From Chryseobacterium paridis (GTDB taxonomy: Bacteria > Bacteroidota > Bacteroidia > Flavobacteriales > Weeksellaceae), in contig NZ_JAENHK010000005.1 in the NCBI RefSeq assembly GCF_016595215.1, positions 1 through 64,000 of the forward strand: DNA of 64,000 nucleotides. The letters run 5' to 3'. Shown in pieces: positions 36,721-45,532 of the stretch. The first letter of the stretch is position 1, and every line of letters starts with the position of its first letter. Below the pieces are notes generated by a model. It searched no databases. It saw nothing but the letters and a program-made list of their open reading frames with translations, and had not been told where the DNA came from. Both the position numbers and the translations under genes were made by a program.

Positions 36721-37512
36721 TTAGAATTCTGAATACTTCTCTTCAACAAAGCTCCTAATGATAAGAGCCGTTTCAGGATAAATACCAAAATTCTCTTTTA
36801 TAGCTTTCAAACTGCTATTCGAAAACATTTTGAAAAAGATACAGGCATTAAAATAAGAACCTATTTTCGAAGGATGGGATTCATCATCCCACATATTGAA
36901 ATACGGATACTTTTTCTCAAATACATATTCCATAGCAGAGTGTTTTGTTTTGACAATCTGAGTTTCTTTTGCGATCAAAGAATATTGATTTTCAAGATAT
37001 TCTTTTTGTTCATCCCGATTTTGAAATTCTTTAGAACAATATTTTTCACTTTGATCTTCGCCTTTTCTGCTGTATAACATTTTAGGATAACAGTTCTTAA
37101 AAGGATATTTCTGTTTATCTACCCAGGTCGAAAACAAATAAAACTTTGCTTTACCACTGGTATCATACTTCTGAAGTGTTTTTATACTTGGTAGAATATT
37201 CTTTTCCACTTCTTCAGGAACATAATATCCTAAAGTTCCATGTTGTACAACTACATCATCCCAGGCATTTTCAGCAAATCTGACTTTTGCAACTCCGGCG
37301 CTTATCTGATGTTGCAATTGTGCACCTGGAAAAGTAACCTGGATAATCTTATAGCTATGACCCGTCTCTTCATTCAGCATTTTTTCCAGCATTTTTGGCA
37401 TATCATAATAATATGTGAGGCTGTTTCCAATGAATAGTATTTTCTTTTCCTGTGAAAATACAAATACTCCCAGTCCCAGAAAAATACAGAGAAGAACCTT
37501 TTTTGCTGACAT
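36721..37512 (-). CDS. SGNH/GDSL-type secreted hydrolase
   Basis: A 263-residue secreted protein with a signal peptide (ending near FSQ, residue 21). The nucleophile block is GNSLT (about 30-34), and the C-terminal block DESHPSKIGSYFNAC supplies the D-x-x-H pair. The middle GTLGYYV and PGAQ positions may supply the oxyanion hole. Substrate unknown. It starts two bases after the polA stop, so polA and this gene are co-transcribed. Confidence 0.8.
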   Translation of the reverse strand: MSAKKVLLCIFLGLGVFVFSQEKKILFIGNSLTYYYDMPKMLEKMLNEETGHSYKIIQVTFPGAQLQHQISAGVAKVRFAENAWDDVVVQHGTLGYYVPEEVEKNILPSIKTLQKYDTSGKAKFYLFSTWVDKQKYPFKNCYPKMLYSRKGEDQSEKYCSKEFQNRDEQKEYLENQYSLIAKETQIVKTKHSAMEYVFEKKYPYFNMWDDESHPSKIGSYFNACIFFKMFSNSSLKAIKENFGIYPETALIIRSFVEEKYSEF

Positions 37513-37514
37513 TT

Positions 37515-40340
37515 TTAATGGGCTTCCAGCCAGTTGTTTCCTACACCAACCTCAACCAATAACGGAACCTGTGTTTCAATAGCACTTTCCATTTCTGTTT
37601 TGATCAGCTTAGAAGCAATTTCAATCTCTTCTATCGGAGATTCAAACACTAATTCGTCATGTACCTGTAGTAGCATTTTCGTTTGAAGGTTTTGTTCATC
37701 CAGTTGTTTATCAATTTTGATCATCGCCATTTTTACAACATCTGCAGCACTTCCCTGAACAGGAGCATTGACTGCATTTCTTTCGGCGTGTCCTCGTACT
37801 ACAAAATTATTGGAATTGATATCTTTTAAATGACGTTTTCTTCCTAAAATGGTTTCTACGTAGCCGAGCTCACGAGCTTTCTTTACCTGCTCAGCCATAT
37901 ATTCTTTGAGCTTTGGATAATTCTCAAAATAAGCTTCGATCATTTGCTTGGCTTCAGATCTGGATAATCCCGTTTGTTCTGCTAATGCAAAAGCACCTTG
38001 CCCGTAGATGATCCCAAAGTTCACTGTTTTGGCCTGACTTCTCTGTGTTTTTGATACTTCTTCCAAAGGAATTTTAAAAAGCTTCGCAGCAGTGGAAGCG
38101 TGAATATCTTCTCCGTCCTGGAATGCTTTGATCATATTATTCTCTCCTGAAATTTCTGCAATCAGACGAAGTTCGATCTGCGAATAATCGGCAGAAATAA
38201 TTTTTTTCCCTTCTCCGGAAACAAATGCTCCACGAATCTGCTGTCCTCTCAATGTCCGGATCGGAATATTCTGAAGATTCGGGTTTACACTCGCCAAACG
38301 GCCCGTTGCAGCTGTTGTCTGAGAGAAATTGGTGTGAACACGTTCATCTTTATCAATCTGAGATGGTAAAGCATCTACATAGGTTGATTTTAATTTCTGA
38401 TAGGTTCTGTATTCCAGAATATGCTTAATGATCTCATGCTTTGAAGATAGTTTTTGCAATACATCTTCAGAGGTTGCATATTGTCCTGTCTTGGTTTTTT
38501 TAGCCTTTGGGTCAAGTTCCATTTTTTCAAATAAGATCTCTCCCAATTGTTTTGGTGAATTCATATTGAATTCTTCTCCGGAAAATTCAAAGATCTTAGA
38601 TTCCAGTTGCCTCAAATCATTTTCCAGATCAATACTTTCCTGCGCCAGCCATTTTTCATCAAGAGAAATTCCAGCCAGCTCCATTTTTGCTAAAACTACC
38701 ATTAAAGGCATTTCTATTGTGAAGAACAGATCTTCTAAGTTTTCCTTTTTTAATTGTGGCGCAAACAGCTCATATAACTGGAAAGTCACATCTGCATCTT
38801 CTGCTGCATAGTCTGTTTGTGTCCTTACATCAGCATCTCTGAAAGTTCCCTGGCTTTTTCCTTTCTTTCCGATAATAGTCTCAATCGAAACAGGCTTATA
38901 ATTTAAATACACTTCTGAAAGATAATCCATTCCATGTCTTCCATCTGGATTCAGAAGATAATGGGCAATCATTGTGTCAAACATCGCTCCTTTTACAGTG
39001 ATGTCGTATTGTTTTAAAATTTTATAATCGAATTTTAAATTGTGAGCTACTTTCAGCAAATCTTCTTTTTCAAAAAATGGTCTGAAGATCTCCAATGTCT
39101 TTAAAACTTCATTTCTATCTTCTGATAAAGGAATATAATATGCTAATCCTTTTTTGTAAGAAAAGCTCATTCCTACCAATTCGGCTTCCAGCTCATTTAA
39201 TGAAGTAGTTTCCGTGTCAAAACAAACTACTCTTTGTTGCAATAAATTATTGACAAGGATTTTCTGAGCTTTTGGATTATCTATGAATTGATATAAATGC
39301 TCATTATGCTCTATTGTTGATTTTGTAGAAGTTGCCTGATCCAATTCTTCATAGGTAGCAAAAAGATCCAACTGAGTTACCTGTCCTTTTACGATAGTTC
39401 CTTTCGATGTTTCGGCAACCTCAACCTCTGCTACGACAACTGTTTCGGAAGGCGCAAAGGCACGGTATAGATTCTCATACAATCTTCTGAATTCTATTTC
39501 ATCAAAAACCTGTTTTACTTTTTCAAAATCCGGAGTTTCAAGATCATATTGTTCCTGGTGGAACTCTATGGGGGCATCACAGATAATGGTTGCCAGTTTT
39601 TTAGATAAAATTCCACGTTCTGCTGAAGCTTCTATTTTTTCTTTTAGTTTTCCTTTCAACTGGTGGGTATTCGCTAAAAGGTTTTCAATGCTTCCATATT
39701 CTTTAAGGAATTTCATTGCCGTTTTTTCTCCAACACCATCTAATCCCGGAATATTATCTACTGCATCCCCCATCATTGCTAAGAAATCGATTACCTGTTT
39801 AGGGTCTTCAATTTCGTATTTTGCCTTTACTTCATCAACACCCAAAATTTCAATATCTCCACCTTTTAATCCAGGTTTATACATTTTAATTTTATCCGTA
39901 ACCAATTGGGCAAAATCTTTATCAGGAGTTACCATAAAGGTAGTATATCCTTCTTTTTCAGCTTTACAGGCAATTGTTCCAATCACATCATCTGCTTCAT
40001 ATCCTTCTACTCCCAAATAGGGAATATGCATTGCTTCTAAAATCCTGTGAATGTACGGAACTGCAATTTTGATTGCTTCTGGAGTTTCGCTCCTGTTCGC
40101 CTTATAATCGGCAAAATCATCAGTTCTTACACTGGCTTGTCCCACATCAAAAACAACAGCTAAATGCGTAGGTCTTTCTCTTCTGATCAATTCGATCAAA
40201 GAATTGGTAAAGCCAAAAATAGCTGATGTATCAATTCCTGTACTCGTTAACCTCGGATTCCTGATCAATGCGTAATAACCTCTGAAAATCATCGCATAAG
40301 CATCGATGAGAAATAACCTTTTATCTTGAGTTGCGTCCAT
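37515..40340 (-). CDS. polA: DNA polymerase I
   Basis: The protein has 941 residues from the ATG at 40340; a longer frame begins with TTG at 40358. All three domains are present: 5'-nuclease (about 1-290, with AMMGDAVDNIPGLDGVGEKTA), an intact-looking 3'-5' proofreading exonuclease (FDTETTSL, AHNLKFDY, DYAAEDA), and the polymerase (SADYSQIELRLIAE, FGIIYGQGAFALAEQTG, LLQVHDELVFE). It replaces RNA primers and fills gaps in DNA repair. The order is normal for the family. Confidence 0.98.
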   Translation of the reverse strand: MDATQDKRLFLIDAYAMIFRGYYALIRNPRLTSTGIDTSAIFGFTNSLIELIRRERPTHLAVVFDVGQASVRTDDFADYKANRSETPEAIKIAVPYIHRILEAMHIPYLGVEGYEADDVIGTIACKAEKEGYTTFMVTPDKDFAQLVTDKIKMYKPGLKGGDIEILGVDEVKAKYEIEDPKQVIDFLAMMGDAVDNIPGLDGVGEKTAMKFLKEYGSIENLLANTHQLKGKLKEKIEASAERGILSKKLATIICDAPIEFHQEQYDLETPDFEKVKQVFDEIEFRRLYENLYRAFAPSETVVVAEVEVAETSKGTIVKGQVTQLDLFATYEELDQATSTKSTIEHNEHLYQFIDNPKAQKILVNNLLQQRVVCFDTETTSLNELEAELVGMSFSYKKGLAYYIPLSEDRNEVLKTLEIFRPFFEKEDLLKVAHNLKFDYKILKQYDITVKGAMFDTMIAHYLLNPDGRHGMDYLSEVYLNYKPVSIETIIGKKGKSQGTFRDADVRTQTDYAAEDADVTFQLYELFAPQLKKENLEDLFFTIEMPLMVVLAKMELAGISLDEKWLAQESIDLENDLRQLESKIFEFSGEEFNMNSPKQLGEILFEKMELDPKAKKTKTGQYATSEDVLQKLSSKHEIIKHILEYRTYQKLKSTYVDALPSQIDKDERVHTNFSQTTAATGRLASVNPNLQNIPIRTLRGQQIRGAFVSGEGKKIISADYSQIELRLIAEISGENNMIKAFQDGEDIHASTAAKLFKIPLEEVSKTQRSQAKTVNFGIIYGQGAFALAEQTGLSRSEAKQMIEAYFENYPKLKEYMAEQVKKARELGYVETILGRKRHLKDINSNNFVVRGHAERNAVNAPVQGSAADVVKMAMIKIDKQLDEQNLQTKMLLQVHDELVFESPIEEIEIASKLIKTEMESAIETQVPLLVEVGVGNNWLEAH

Positions 40341-40355
40341 ATTTTCTATAATGAA

Positions 40356-40363
40356 CAAATATA
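40356..40363 (-). promoter_or_regulatory. Candidate -7 element of polA
   Basis: The minus strand reads TATATTTG, an exact TAnnTTTG match, 15 bases before the polA ATG. Confidence 0.5.
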
Positions 40364-40429
40364 AGAAAATAGGAATATGTATGTTCTACAATTGAGAGGG
40401 AGATTTTTTAATTTTAAAATGCCATCAAA

Positions 40430-40455
40430 TAAAAAAAGACCTTTTCAGGTCTTCT
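40430..40455 (-). terminator. Terminator at the 3' end of the effector-immunity block
   Basis: A 6-bp stem (AAGACC / GGTCTT) with a 6-base loop is followed on the minus strand by TTTTTTT, just after the last minus-strand gene of the type VI locus. Confidence 0.7.
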
Positions 40456-40465
40456 TTATTTTTTA

Positions 40466-40966
40466 TTATTTGCTATAATTCAGATAGGGATTATTGATTT
40501 TAAATTCATAATTAAAAACTTCCTCGTCCGAAAGACTTAGTAACATTTTGATATATTCCGGTAAAGCCTCGCCGTATTTATTATTATAAGCAGTCGTTTC
40601 CCGAATCACTCCATCCACGATTTCCACAGACTTCAAATAATCATTGTTATAAACTATGCTTGAAATTACGACCTGTCCTTCTTCATCATATTCTTTTGAA
40701 ATACCAAAGATCAGATTTCCTTTATTCTCATTGGTTTGCTCTAAAATACCCTCAGAGGTATAGATATACTCAATCCCATTTTTATAGCCATTTTTATATT
40801 CTGCTTCAGATTCAACCTCATCTTTATATTTTATAAATATCTCACCTGTAAAAGGTTGTGTAAATTCTTTATCTAAAAAATATATGGCTTCTCCATTTAT
40901 ATCATTTTTGGTATATAAACGATCGTCAGTATCTTCTAATCTCAGCACTGCAATTTTGTCAATCAT
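40466..40966 (-). CDS. MORN-like repeat protein, candidate second immunity gene
   Basis: A 166-residue acidic soluble protein with MORN-style beta-hairpin segments (FTGEIFIKYKDEVESEAEYK, NGYKNGIEYIYTSEGILEQ). It is the last gene of the minus-strand type VI run, 12 bases after the HEAT-like gene. MORN-like proteins often lie next to T6SS toxins in Bacteroidota, so an immunity or accessory role is likely. No toxin partner can be proven from sequence. Confidence 0.6.
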   Translation of the reverse strand: MIDKIAVLRLEDTDDRLYTKNDINGEAIYFLDKEFTQPFTGEIFIKYKDEVESEAEYKNGYKNGIEYIYTSEGILEQTNENKGNLIFGISKEYDEEGQVVISSIVYNNDYLKSVEIVDGVIRETTAYNNKYGEALPEYIKMLLSLSDEEVFNYEFKINNPYLNYSK

Positions 40967-40978
40967 GACTGTATAAAA

Positions 40979-41632
40979 CTATATTAACTTTACAGCTTCT
41001 TCTATGTTATATGATATCCTGTCATCTTGCGGAATAAGCTTTTCAAAGTAAGATTTATATTTTTCAAAATAAGACTTATCTATTTTTACCAATACAGGAA
41101 ATAACTGACTGGCCTGATAAGGTTCTCCAGCCTCAACGGTCTGCACTACTGCTTTTTCAATTTCTGTTCTATACAGTTCCAGAGTATTTAGTGATAATAG
41201 AAGATCTTTAAAAAAACTTTCAAAGAAAACCCCATCATACAGTTCTAAAAATTCTTTTATGTAGGGTATTAATTGGGTTTCGGAGTTTCCGTTGAAAACG
41301 GATATTTTAAGTGCATGCGAAAATTTATCATATGCAGTATCTTTTCCATAGATCCTGTGAGGATCAAAATTTTCTATTTTATCCCATCTTTCATTGATAA
41401 ACTGCTGAAGTTTAGAAAATCCTTCTTTTTTATTCCAGGAAACCAATATAAGAATAGCTTGATAAACTATTTCCTTATCTTCTGAATTCAGTAATTGAAC
41501 CAACTTATTTATTCTGTCCGAATCATTTACATTCTCAAGAAGCATCACCTCACTAAGATCATATCCTGTTTCTCCTTCTTCATCATAATAGTATAAAGTA
41601 TCGTACGTTTCTTTTGACATATTTTCTTCCAT
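40979..41632 (-). CDS. HEAT-like helical protein, candidate immunity protein
   Basis: A 217-residue acidic, all-helical soluble protein. Paired amphipathic helices (DRINKLVQLLNSEDKEIVYQ, ELYRTEIEKAVVQ) look like HEAT repeats, as in several immunity families. It starts ten bases after the effector ending at 41642, the place expected for a cognate immunity gene. A start at the internal ATG (41620) is also possible. Confidence 0.65.
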   Translation of the reverse strand: MEENMSKETYDTLYYYDEEGETGYDLSEVMLLENVNDSDRINKLVQLLNSEDKEIVYQAILILVSWNKKEGFSKLQQFINERWDKIENFDPHRIYGKDTAYDKFSHALKISVFNGNSETQLIPYIKEFLELYDGVFFESFFKDLLLSLNTLELYRTEIEKAVVQTVEAGEPYQASQLFPVLVKIDKSYFEKYKSYFEKLIPQDDRISYNIEEAVKLI

Positions 41633-41641
41633 GATTGTCTT

Positions 41642-43219
41642 CTATTTGTTAGGATAAACTTTAATATACTCCGCAGGTACCTGACCTTTAATTAATACTT
41701 CCCTATCTCTTATAGTGTTATCCAAATCTCTTTGGGCATTTTGTAATCTTTCTGCATTTTTAGGAGTTGGATTAGCATCATATCTGGCTTTCGCAGCATC
41801 CACCTTACTTTGTAGTTCTGCCTGAACCTGCTCGGGCCTCAAAACTTCCACATCCTTAAGTTTTCCGTTTGCGATGTCAGCCTCTAATCTTTTAATATCA
41901 ACTTCTATAACATGGTCCCCGTATGTTTTACCTACTCCAGGTTTCCCTTCTGAGAATGAGGTATATGGGCTATCACTTTTCTTTGGTTCTGAACCTCTTA
42001 CGTGATCTGCAACGGTTCCTTTTCCATTTTTATTTGCAGGAACGAGATCTCCGTTTTCATTAACACTTGATTTTACTCTTCCCGGCTTAGATCCTTCTGA
42101 AGAGTTTGGACGGCTATCCTGACGATAAACCGACTCTTCATAAGCACTACCATTACCACCTTCATCAGCCTTAGGTGGGTTTTCTCCCTGTCCTTTACTT
42201 CCGTTTGCCCCCTCTTCCTCTGGTGTTTTATTTTCGTCTTTATTATTTTGCCCTTCTTCTTTATTGTTGGAATTTCCGTCTTTATCAGAAGGGGTATTTC
42301 CATCCTTATCACTACCGCTGTTTGATTCTTTTATAGGCGGAGCAGGCTCTTTCACTTTAATATTAAGCAAATATAAGAAAAGAAGATAATCAGAGGGATG
42401 GGCCTGTCCGGTAAAAATACGTTTTCCCATGCCTATTTCCGGAATTCCTCCATTGACTAAAGCAGCTCCGGCATCACCGGCATTCTGAACGTTTCCATAA
42501 GCCTGCTCATTGGCTAGGGCATTCAATCCGAACAATGCACGGCTTCCACCCCAGATCCCTGTAAAACTTCCGGCAACGTTTGAGAGAACACTGGAAAAGG
42601 TTGGTGCTGTTACGGCTAGTGATCCGCCTGCCAGTCCTGATGCAAGAAATCCTCCGGCTCCCACCGCAGCTCCTCCCAAGGCGCAACCTGCCAGCTGAGT
42701 AACATAATTAAACCCACCCAGAGCTATGGCATGGCTCCAGCTTTTGATTTCAGGGGCAAATTTTACCACCCCACCTATAGAACAGGTCATGGTTCTGTTT
42801 CCTGTAATACCGGGAGTTCCTGTCAGAAGAAGGTCATCTTTACTGGCATCCCACGTTCTTGCAGTGGCATTTTTCTGTCCGCATTTCAATGCTCCGTCTA
42901 CAGCTGCAATAACTCCACCCGCAACCCCAGCAGCCGCGCCTATGGCCATCATTCCGATAAGACCAATAGCAGCAACTCCTCCAGTACCTACAATTAAGGC
43001 GACTACTACCACTACAGCCACAGCAGTTAAAAGTGCAGCCCAAAGCATATTTTTTGTACAGCCGAAATCTATCCAACTGCTTGTAGCAGTATCTGCAACA
43101 GTGATATAAACTTCGCCGGAACTTTTTTTGTTGCTTTTTCTGGTTCCCTGTAGTTGTGCAGGCATTGCGCCACTGGAACACATCCAGAAGTCTTTTTCTG
43201 TAATAATCTTATTTCCCAT
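41642..43219 (-). CDS. PAAR-like T6SS effector with C-terminal ADP-ribosyltransferase-like toxin
   Basis: A 525-residue protein. Residues 1-60 are a PAAR-like (DUF4280-type) tip (MCSSGAMPAQLQGT), then two or more Gly/Ala-rich membrane-like helices (about 60-105 and 170-210), then a hydrophilic Asn/Lys/Gly/Glu linker (about 300-400). The C-terminal 120 residues contain HVRG (R408), SPYTSFSE (417-424) and REVLIKG (E507), in the R, STS and E order of mono-ADP-ribosyltransferase toxins. The fold assignment is an inference. The 300-residue carrier is nearly identical to the next effector. The cognate immunity gene is probably 40979-41632. Confidence 0.75.
   Translation of the reverse strand: MGNKIITEKDFWMCSSGAMPAQLQGTRKSNKKSSGEVYITVADTATSSWIDFGCTKNMLWAALLTAVAVVVVVALIVGTGGVAAIGLIGMMAIGAAAGVAGGVIAAVDGALKCGQKNATARTWDASKDDLLLTGTPGITGNRTMTCSIGGVVKFAPEIKSWSHAIALGGFNYVTQLAGCALGGAAVGAGGFLASGLAGGSLAVTAPTFSSVLSNVAGSFTGIWGGSRALFGLNALANEQAYGNVQNAGDAGAALVNGGIPEIGMGKRIFTGQAHPSDYLLFLYLLNIKVKEPAPPIKESNSGSDKDGNTPSDKDGNSNNKEEGQNNKDENKTPEEEGANGSKGQGENPPKADEGGNGSAYEESVYRQDSRPNSSEGSKPGRVKSSVNENGDLVPANKNGKGTVADHVRGSEPKKSDSPYTSFSEGKPGVGKTYGDHVIEVDIKRLEADIANGKLKDVEVLRPEQVQAELQSKVDAAKARYDANPTPKNAERLQNAQRDLDNTIRDREVLIKGQVPAEYIKVYPNK
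42300..43219 (-). repeat. Duplicated effector carrier region, copy A
   Basis: The first about 305 codons are a near copy of 44355-45273: the encoded proteins are almost identical (about nine residues in ten by eye), including a shared NTPSDKDGN linker motif, and the DNA has many silent differences. The toxins beyond it are unrelated. This marks a segmental duplication or recombination between effector genes. Confidence 0.85.
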
Positions 43220-43273
43220 ACTCTGGTTTTAGAACTGGTTTTATGATGGCTATTTTATAGTAACCATCATTAG

Positions 43274-43687
43274 CTAAAGACTATGAATCGCTACGTCTTT
43301 GTTGACACTTTTTGCCGCATCCAAAGCTTTATAGAATAAAATAAAGATATCTTCACCATCGTTGGTATAGAAATAATTCGACAGATCAGTTATTCTTTCA
43401 GCAATATTATCTCCCCAAGGAGGAAGTTTTTTAAGATCTTCAATATCCCACACGACCATTGAAGGGTCATATTCTACCAACTCTTTTTGTATCGTTTTTA
43501 ACTCATCGATGGCACCATCGATATGATCTACCGTTAAGGTCTTATAATATAATTCATTCATTAACAGAGGAAATCTACTTCCCCATTTATTATTTTCTAA
43601 ATTATATGCAATTGTTGAAAAAAAAGAATGTAAAAAACTACCTGTTCCTATTTTATAAAATATAGGTCCTACCTTTAAGCCTGTCAT
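43274..43687 (-). CDS. Imm70-like immunity protein
   Basis: A 137-residue soluble protein. It matches my recollection of the Imm70 immunity family: GTGSFLHSFFSTIAYNLE near the N-terminus, GSRFPLLMNELYY about 36-48, then VVWDIEDLKKLPPWGDNI and ITDLSNYF. It is 29 bases downstream of the nuclease-type effector and very likely protects the producing cell from it. Confidence 0.75.
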   Translation of the reverse strand: MTGLKVGPIFYKIGTGSFLHSFFSTIAYNLENNKWGSRFPLLMNELYYKTLTVDHIDGAIDELKTIQKELVEYDPSMVVWDIEDLKKLPPWGDNIAERITDLSNYFYTNDGEDIFILFYKALDAAKSVNKDVAIHSL

Positions 43688-43716
43688 TATTATTTTTTAT
43701 TATTTAAATATATTAA

Positions 43717-45273
43717 TTATTGAACAAAAATTACTTCCAGATTTGGACAGCTTTTTTGAATACTGGCCTCTAACTGAACCAATGCTTCCGGAGACATATT
43801 CTGACCTCTCACATCAATTACCGCTGTTTGCTTTGTTCCTGGTGGAAGGTTTTGTAATCGATCTGTATATTGCCTGTTAAGTTCATTAGTTAAATTTCTT
43901 CGTCCTGTATTTGATGTTACATCATAATTTTTCACCTCGACACTATGTCCTGGGTTATATAAATCCGGCCTTGTACTTCCTTCTGTACCATATGGCACTT
44001 CTTTTCCGTCAATAAAACTTTTCTGAGTATCATATCCCGGATACATCTGCTCTGCATCTATCTCACTTTTCCTCCAGCTTGGCCTATTCGAATCATTAGG
44101 ATTATTAGGATTAGGCTCATTAGGATCTGCAACCTGGGCATTTGGATCTTTAACGAATTTGTGAGTTTTGGAATCTTTTAATCTTCCATTACTGTCTCTG
44201 TAAGTTCCTGGAGGATCTCCTGGCTGACTACTTTCATATGAATTCCCTTCACCACCTTCATTCGGTTTTGTAGAACTTTCGCCTTGTCCTTTATTTCCAT
44301 TAGCCCCTTCTTCTTTATTCGTATTATTTCCATCTTTATCAGAAGGTGTATTTCCATCTTTGTCTCCACCTGTATTTTGTTCTTTTATGGGTGGAGCTGG
44401 TTCTTTTACTTTTATATTAAGCAAATATAGAAAAAGAAGGTAATCAGAAAGGTGTGCCTGCCCTGAAAAGATACGTTGTGCCATCCCGATCTCAGGTATT
44501 CCGCCATTCACCAGAACACTTCCAACATCTTCTGCATCATGCACATTTCCATAAGCATGTTCGTTGGCTAAAGAATTAAGACCAAATAAAACTCTACTTC
44601 CTCCCCAGATCCCGGTAAAACTTCCTGCAACATTGGATAATACGCTTGGAAGGGAAGGTGCAGCAAAGGCCAAAGATCCGCCTGCCAGCCCTGAAGCAAG
44701 AAACCCACCAGCTCCTATTGCGGCACCACCAAGTGCACAACCAGCTAATTGGGTAACATAATTAAAGCTTCCTAAAGCTAAAGCATGTGTCCAGCTTTTG
44801 ATCTCTGGTGCAAATTTTACCACCCCACCTATAGAACAGGTCATAGTTCGGTCCCCCGTTATACCAGGAGTTCCTGTAAGAAGTAAATTGTCTTTACTCG
44901 CGTCCCACGTTCTGGCAGTAGCATTCTTCTGTCCACATTTCAATGCTCCGTCAACGGCTGCAATGACCCCTCCTGCTACTCCTGCTGCTGCACCAATAGC
45001 CATCATTCCGATAAGGCCTATAGCAGCAACACCTCCTGTACCTACAATTAATGCAACCACAACGACTACTGCCACAGCAGTCAAAAGCGCAGCCCAAAGC
45101 ATATTCTTTGTACAGCCAAAATCTATCCAACTGCTAGTAGCAGTATCTGCCACGGTGATATAGACTTCTCCTGAACTTTTTTTATTGCTTTTACGGGTGC
45201 CTTGTAATTGTGCAGGCATCGCCCCACTGGAACACATCCAAAAATCTTTTTCTGTAATAATCTTATGTCCCAT
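43717..45273 (-). CDS. PAAR-like T6SS effector with PD-(D/E)XK nuclease-like toxin
   Basis: A 518-residue protein. It has the same PAAR-like tip, membrane-like helices and hydrophilic linker as the 41642 effector, but the C-terminal about 110 residues are different: RPDLYNPGHSVEVKNY supplies D437, E446 and K448, the catalytic pattern of PD-(D/E)XK nucleases, with a possible earlier Glu in SEIDAEQ. DNA cleavage in target cells is the likely activity. It is followed by an Imm70-like gene and preceded, two bases upstream, by a small unknown gene. Confidence 0.8.
   Translation of the reverse strand: MGHKIITEKDFWMCSSGAMPAQLQGTRKSNKKSSGEVYITVADTATSSWIDFGCTKNMLWAALLTAVAVVVVVALIVGTGGVAAIGLIGMMAIGAAAGVAGGVIAAVDGALKCGQKNATARTWDASKDNLLLTGTPGITGDRTMTCSIGGVVKFAPEIKSWTHALALGSFNYVTQLAGCALGGAAIGAGGFLASGLAGGSLAFAAPSLPSVLSNVAGSFTGIWGGSRVLFGLNSLANEHAYGNVHDAEDVGSVLVNGGIPEIGMAQRIFSGQAHLSDYLLFLYLLNIKVKEPAPPIKEQNTGGDKDGNTPSDKDGNNTNKEEGANGNKGQGESSTKPNEGGEGNSYESSQPGDPPGTYRDSNGRLKDSKTHKFVKDPNAQVADPNEPNPNNPNDSNRPSWRKSEIDAEQMYPGYDTQKSFIDGKEVPYGTEGSTRPDLYNPGHSVEVKNYDVTSNTGRRNLTNELNRQYTDRLQNLPPGTKQTAVIDVRGQNMSPEALVQLEASIQKSCPNLEVIFVQ
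44355..45273 (-). repeat. Duplicated effector carrier region, copy B
   Basis: This is the partner of copy A (42300-43219); similarity fades in the linker after about residue 305. The upstream flank also differs between the two copies, so the duplicated unit is the carrier itself. Confidence 0.85.
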
Positions 45274-45274
45274 A

Positions 45275-45532
45275 TTAAAGTCTTTTTAGAGTTTGTTTTC
45301 TTGTATGGGCCTTTATTCTGTTTCTATCATTAATCCGCTGATGTTCTAAACCAAAAGCTATTTTTCTGATAAATTTTTCATGATCCTTTTCATACTCTTT
45401 TGCCATAAATATGAAAAAGGTCTTAGTACAGTTTTTCCTGTCGGATTTTAAATTAAATCCGAAACTATAGTTTCTTATAGAAATAGTTTTTATATAAGAT
45501 TTTACATCAGGAATTCGCTGTATTGTATTCAT
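45275..45532 (-). CDS. Small basic hypothetical protein
   Basis: An 85-residue Lys/Arg-rich protein. Its start overlaps the end of the preceding gene by 26 bases and its stop lies two bases before the effector start, so it is packed between both in one operon. This tight packing argues for a real gene, perhaps a chaperone or adaptor for effector loading, but the sequence matches nothing I recognise. Confidence 0.5.
   Translation of the reverse strand: MNTIQRIPDVKSYIKTISIRNYSFGFNLKSDRKNCTKTFFIFMAKEYEKDHEKFIRKIAFGLEHQRINDRNRIKAHTRKQTLKRL

Noticed and set aside
39568-40020. Plus-strand ORF of 150 codons inside polA
   Set aside because: It is antisense to the 5'-nuclease domain and has no domain or signal of its own.
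42726-43109. Open reading frame on the plus strand inside the effector carrier (and its twin at 44798-45163)
   Set aside because: Both are antisense shadows of the conserved carrier; the products are Pro/Ala/Thr-rich with no recognisable domain.
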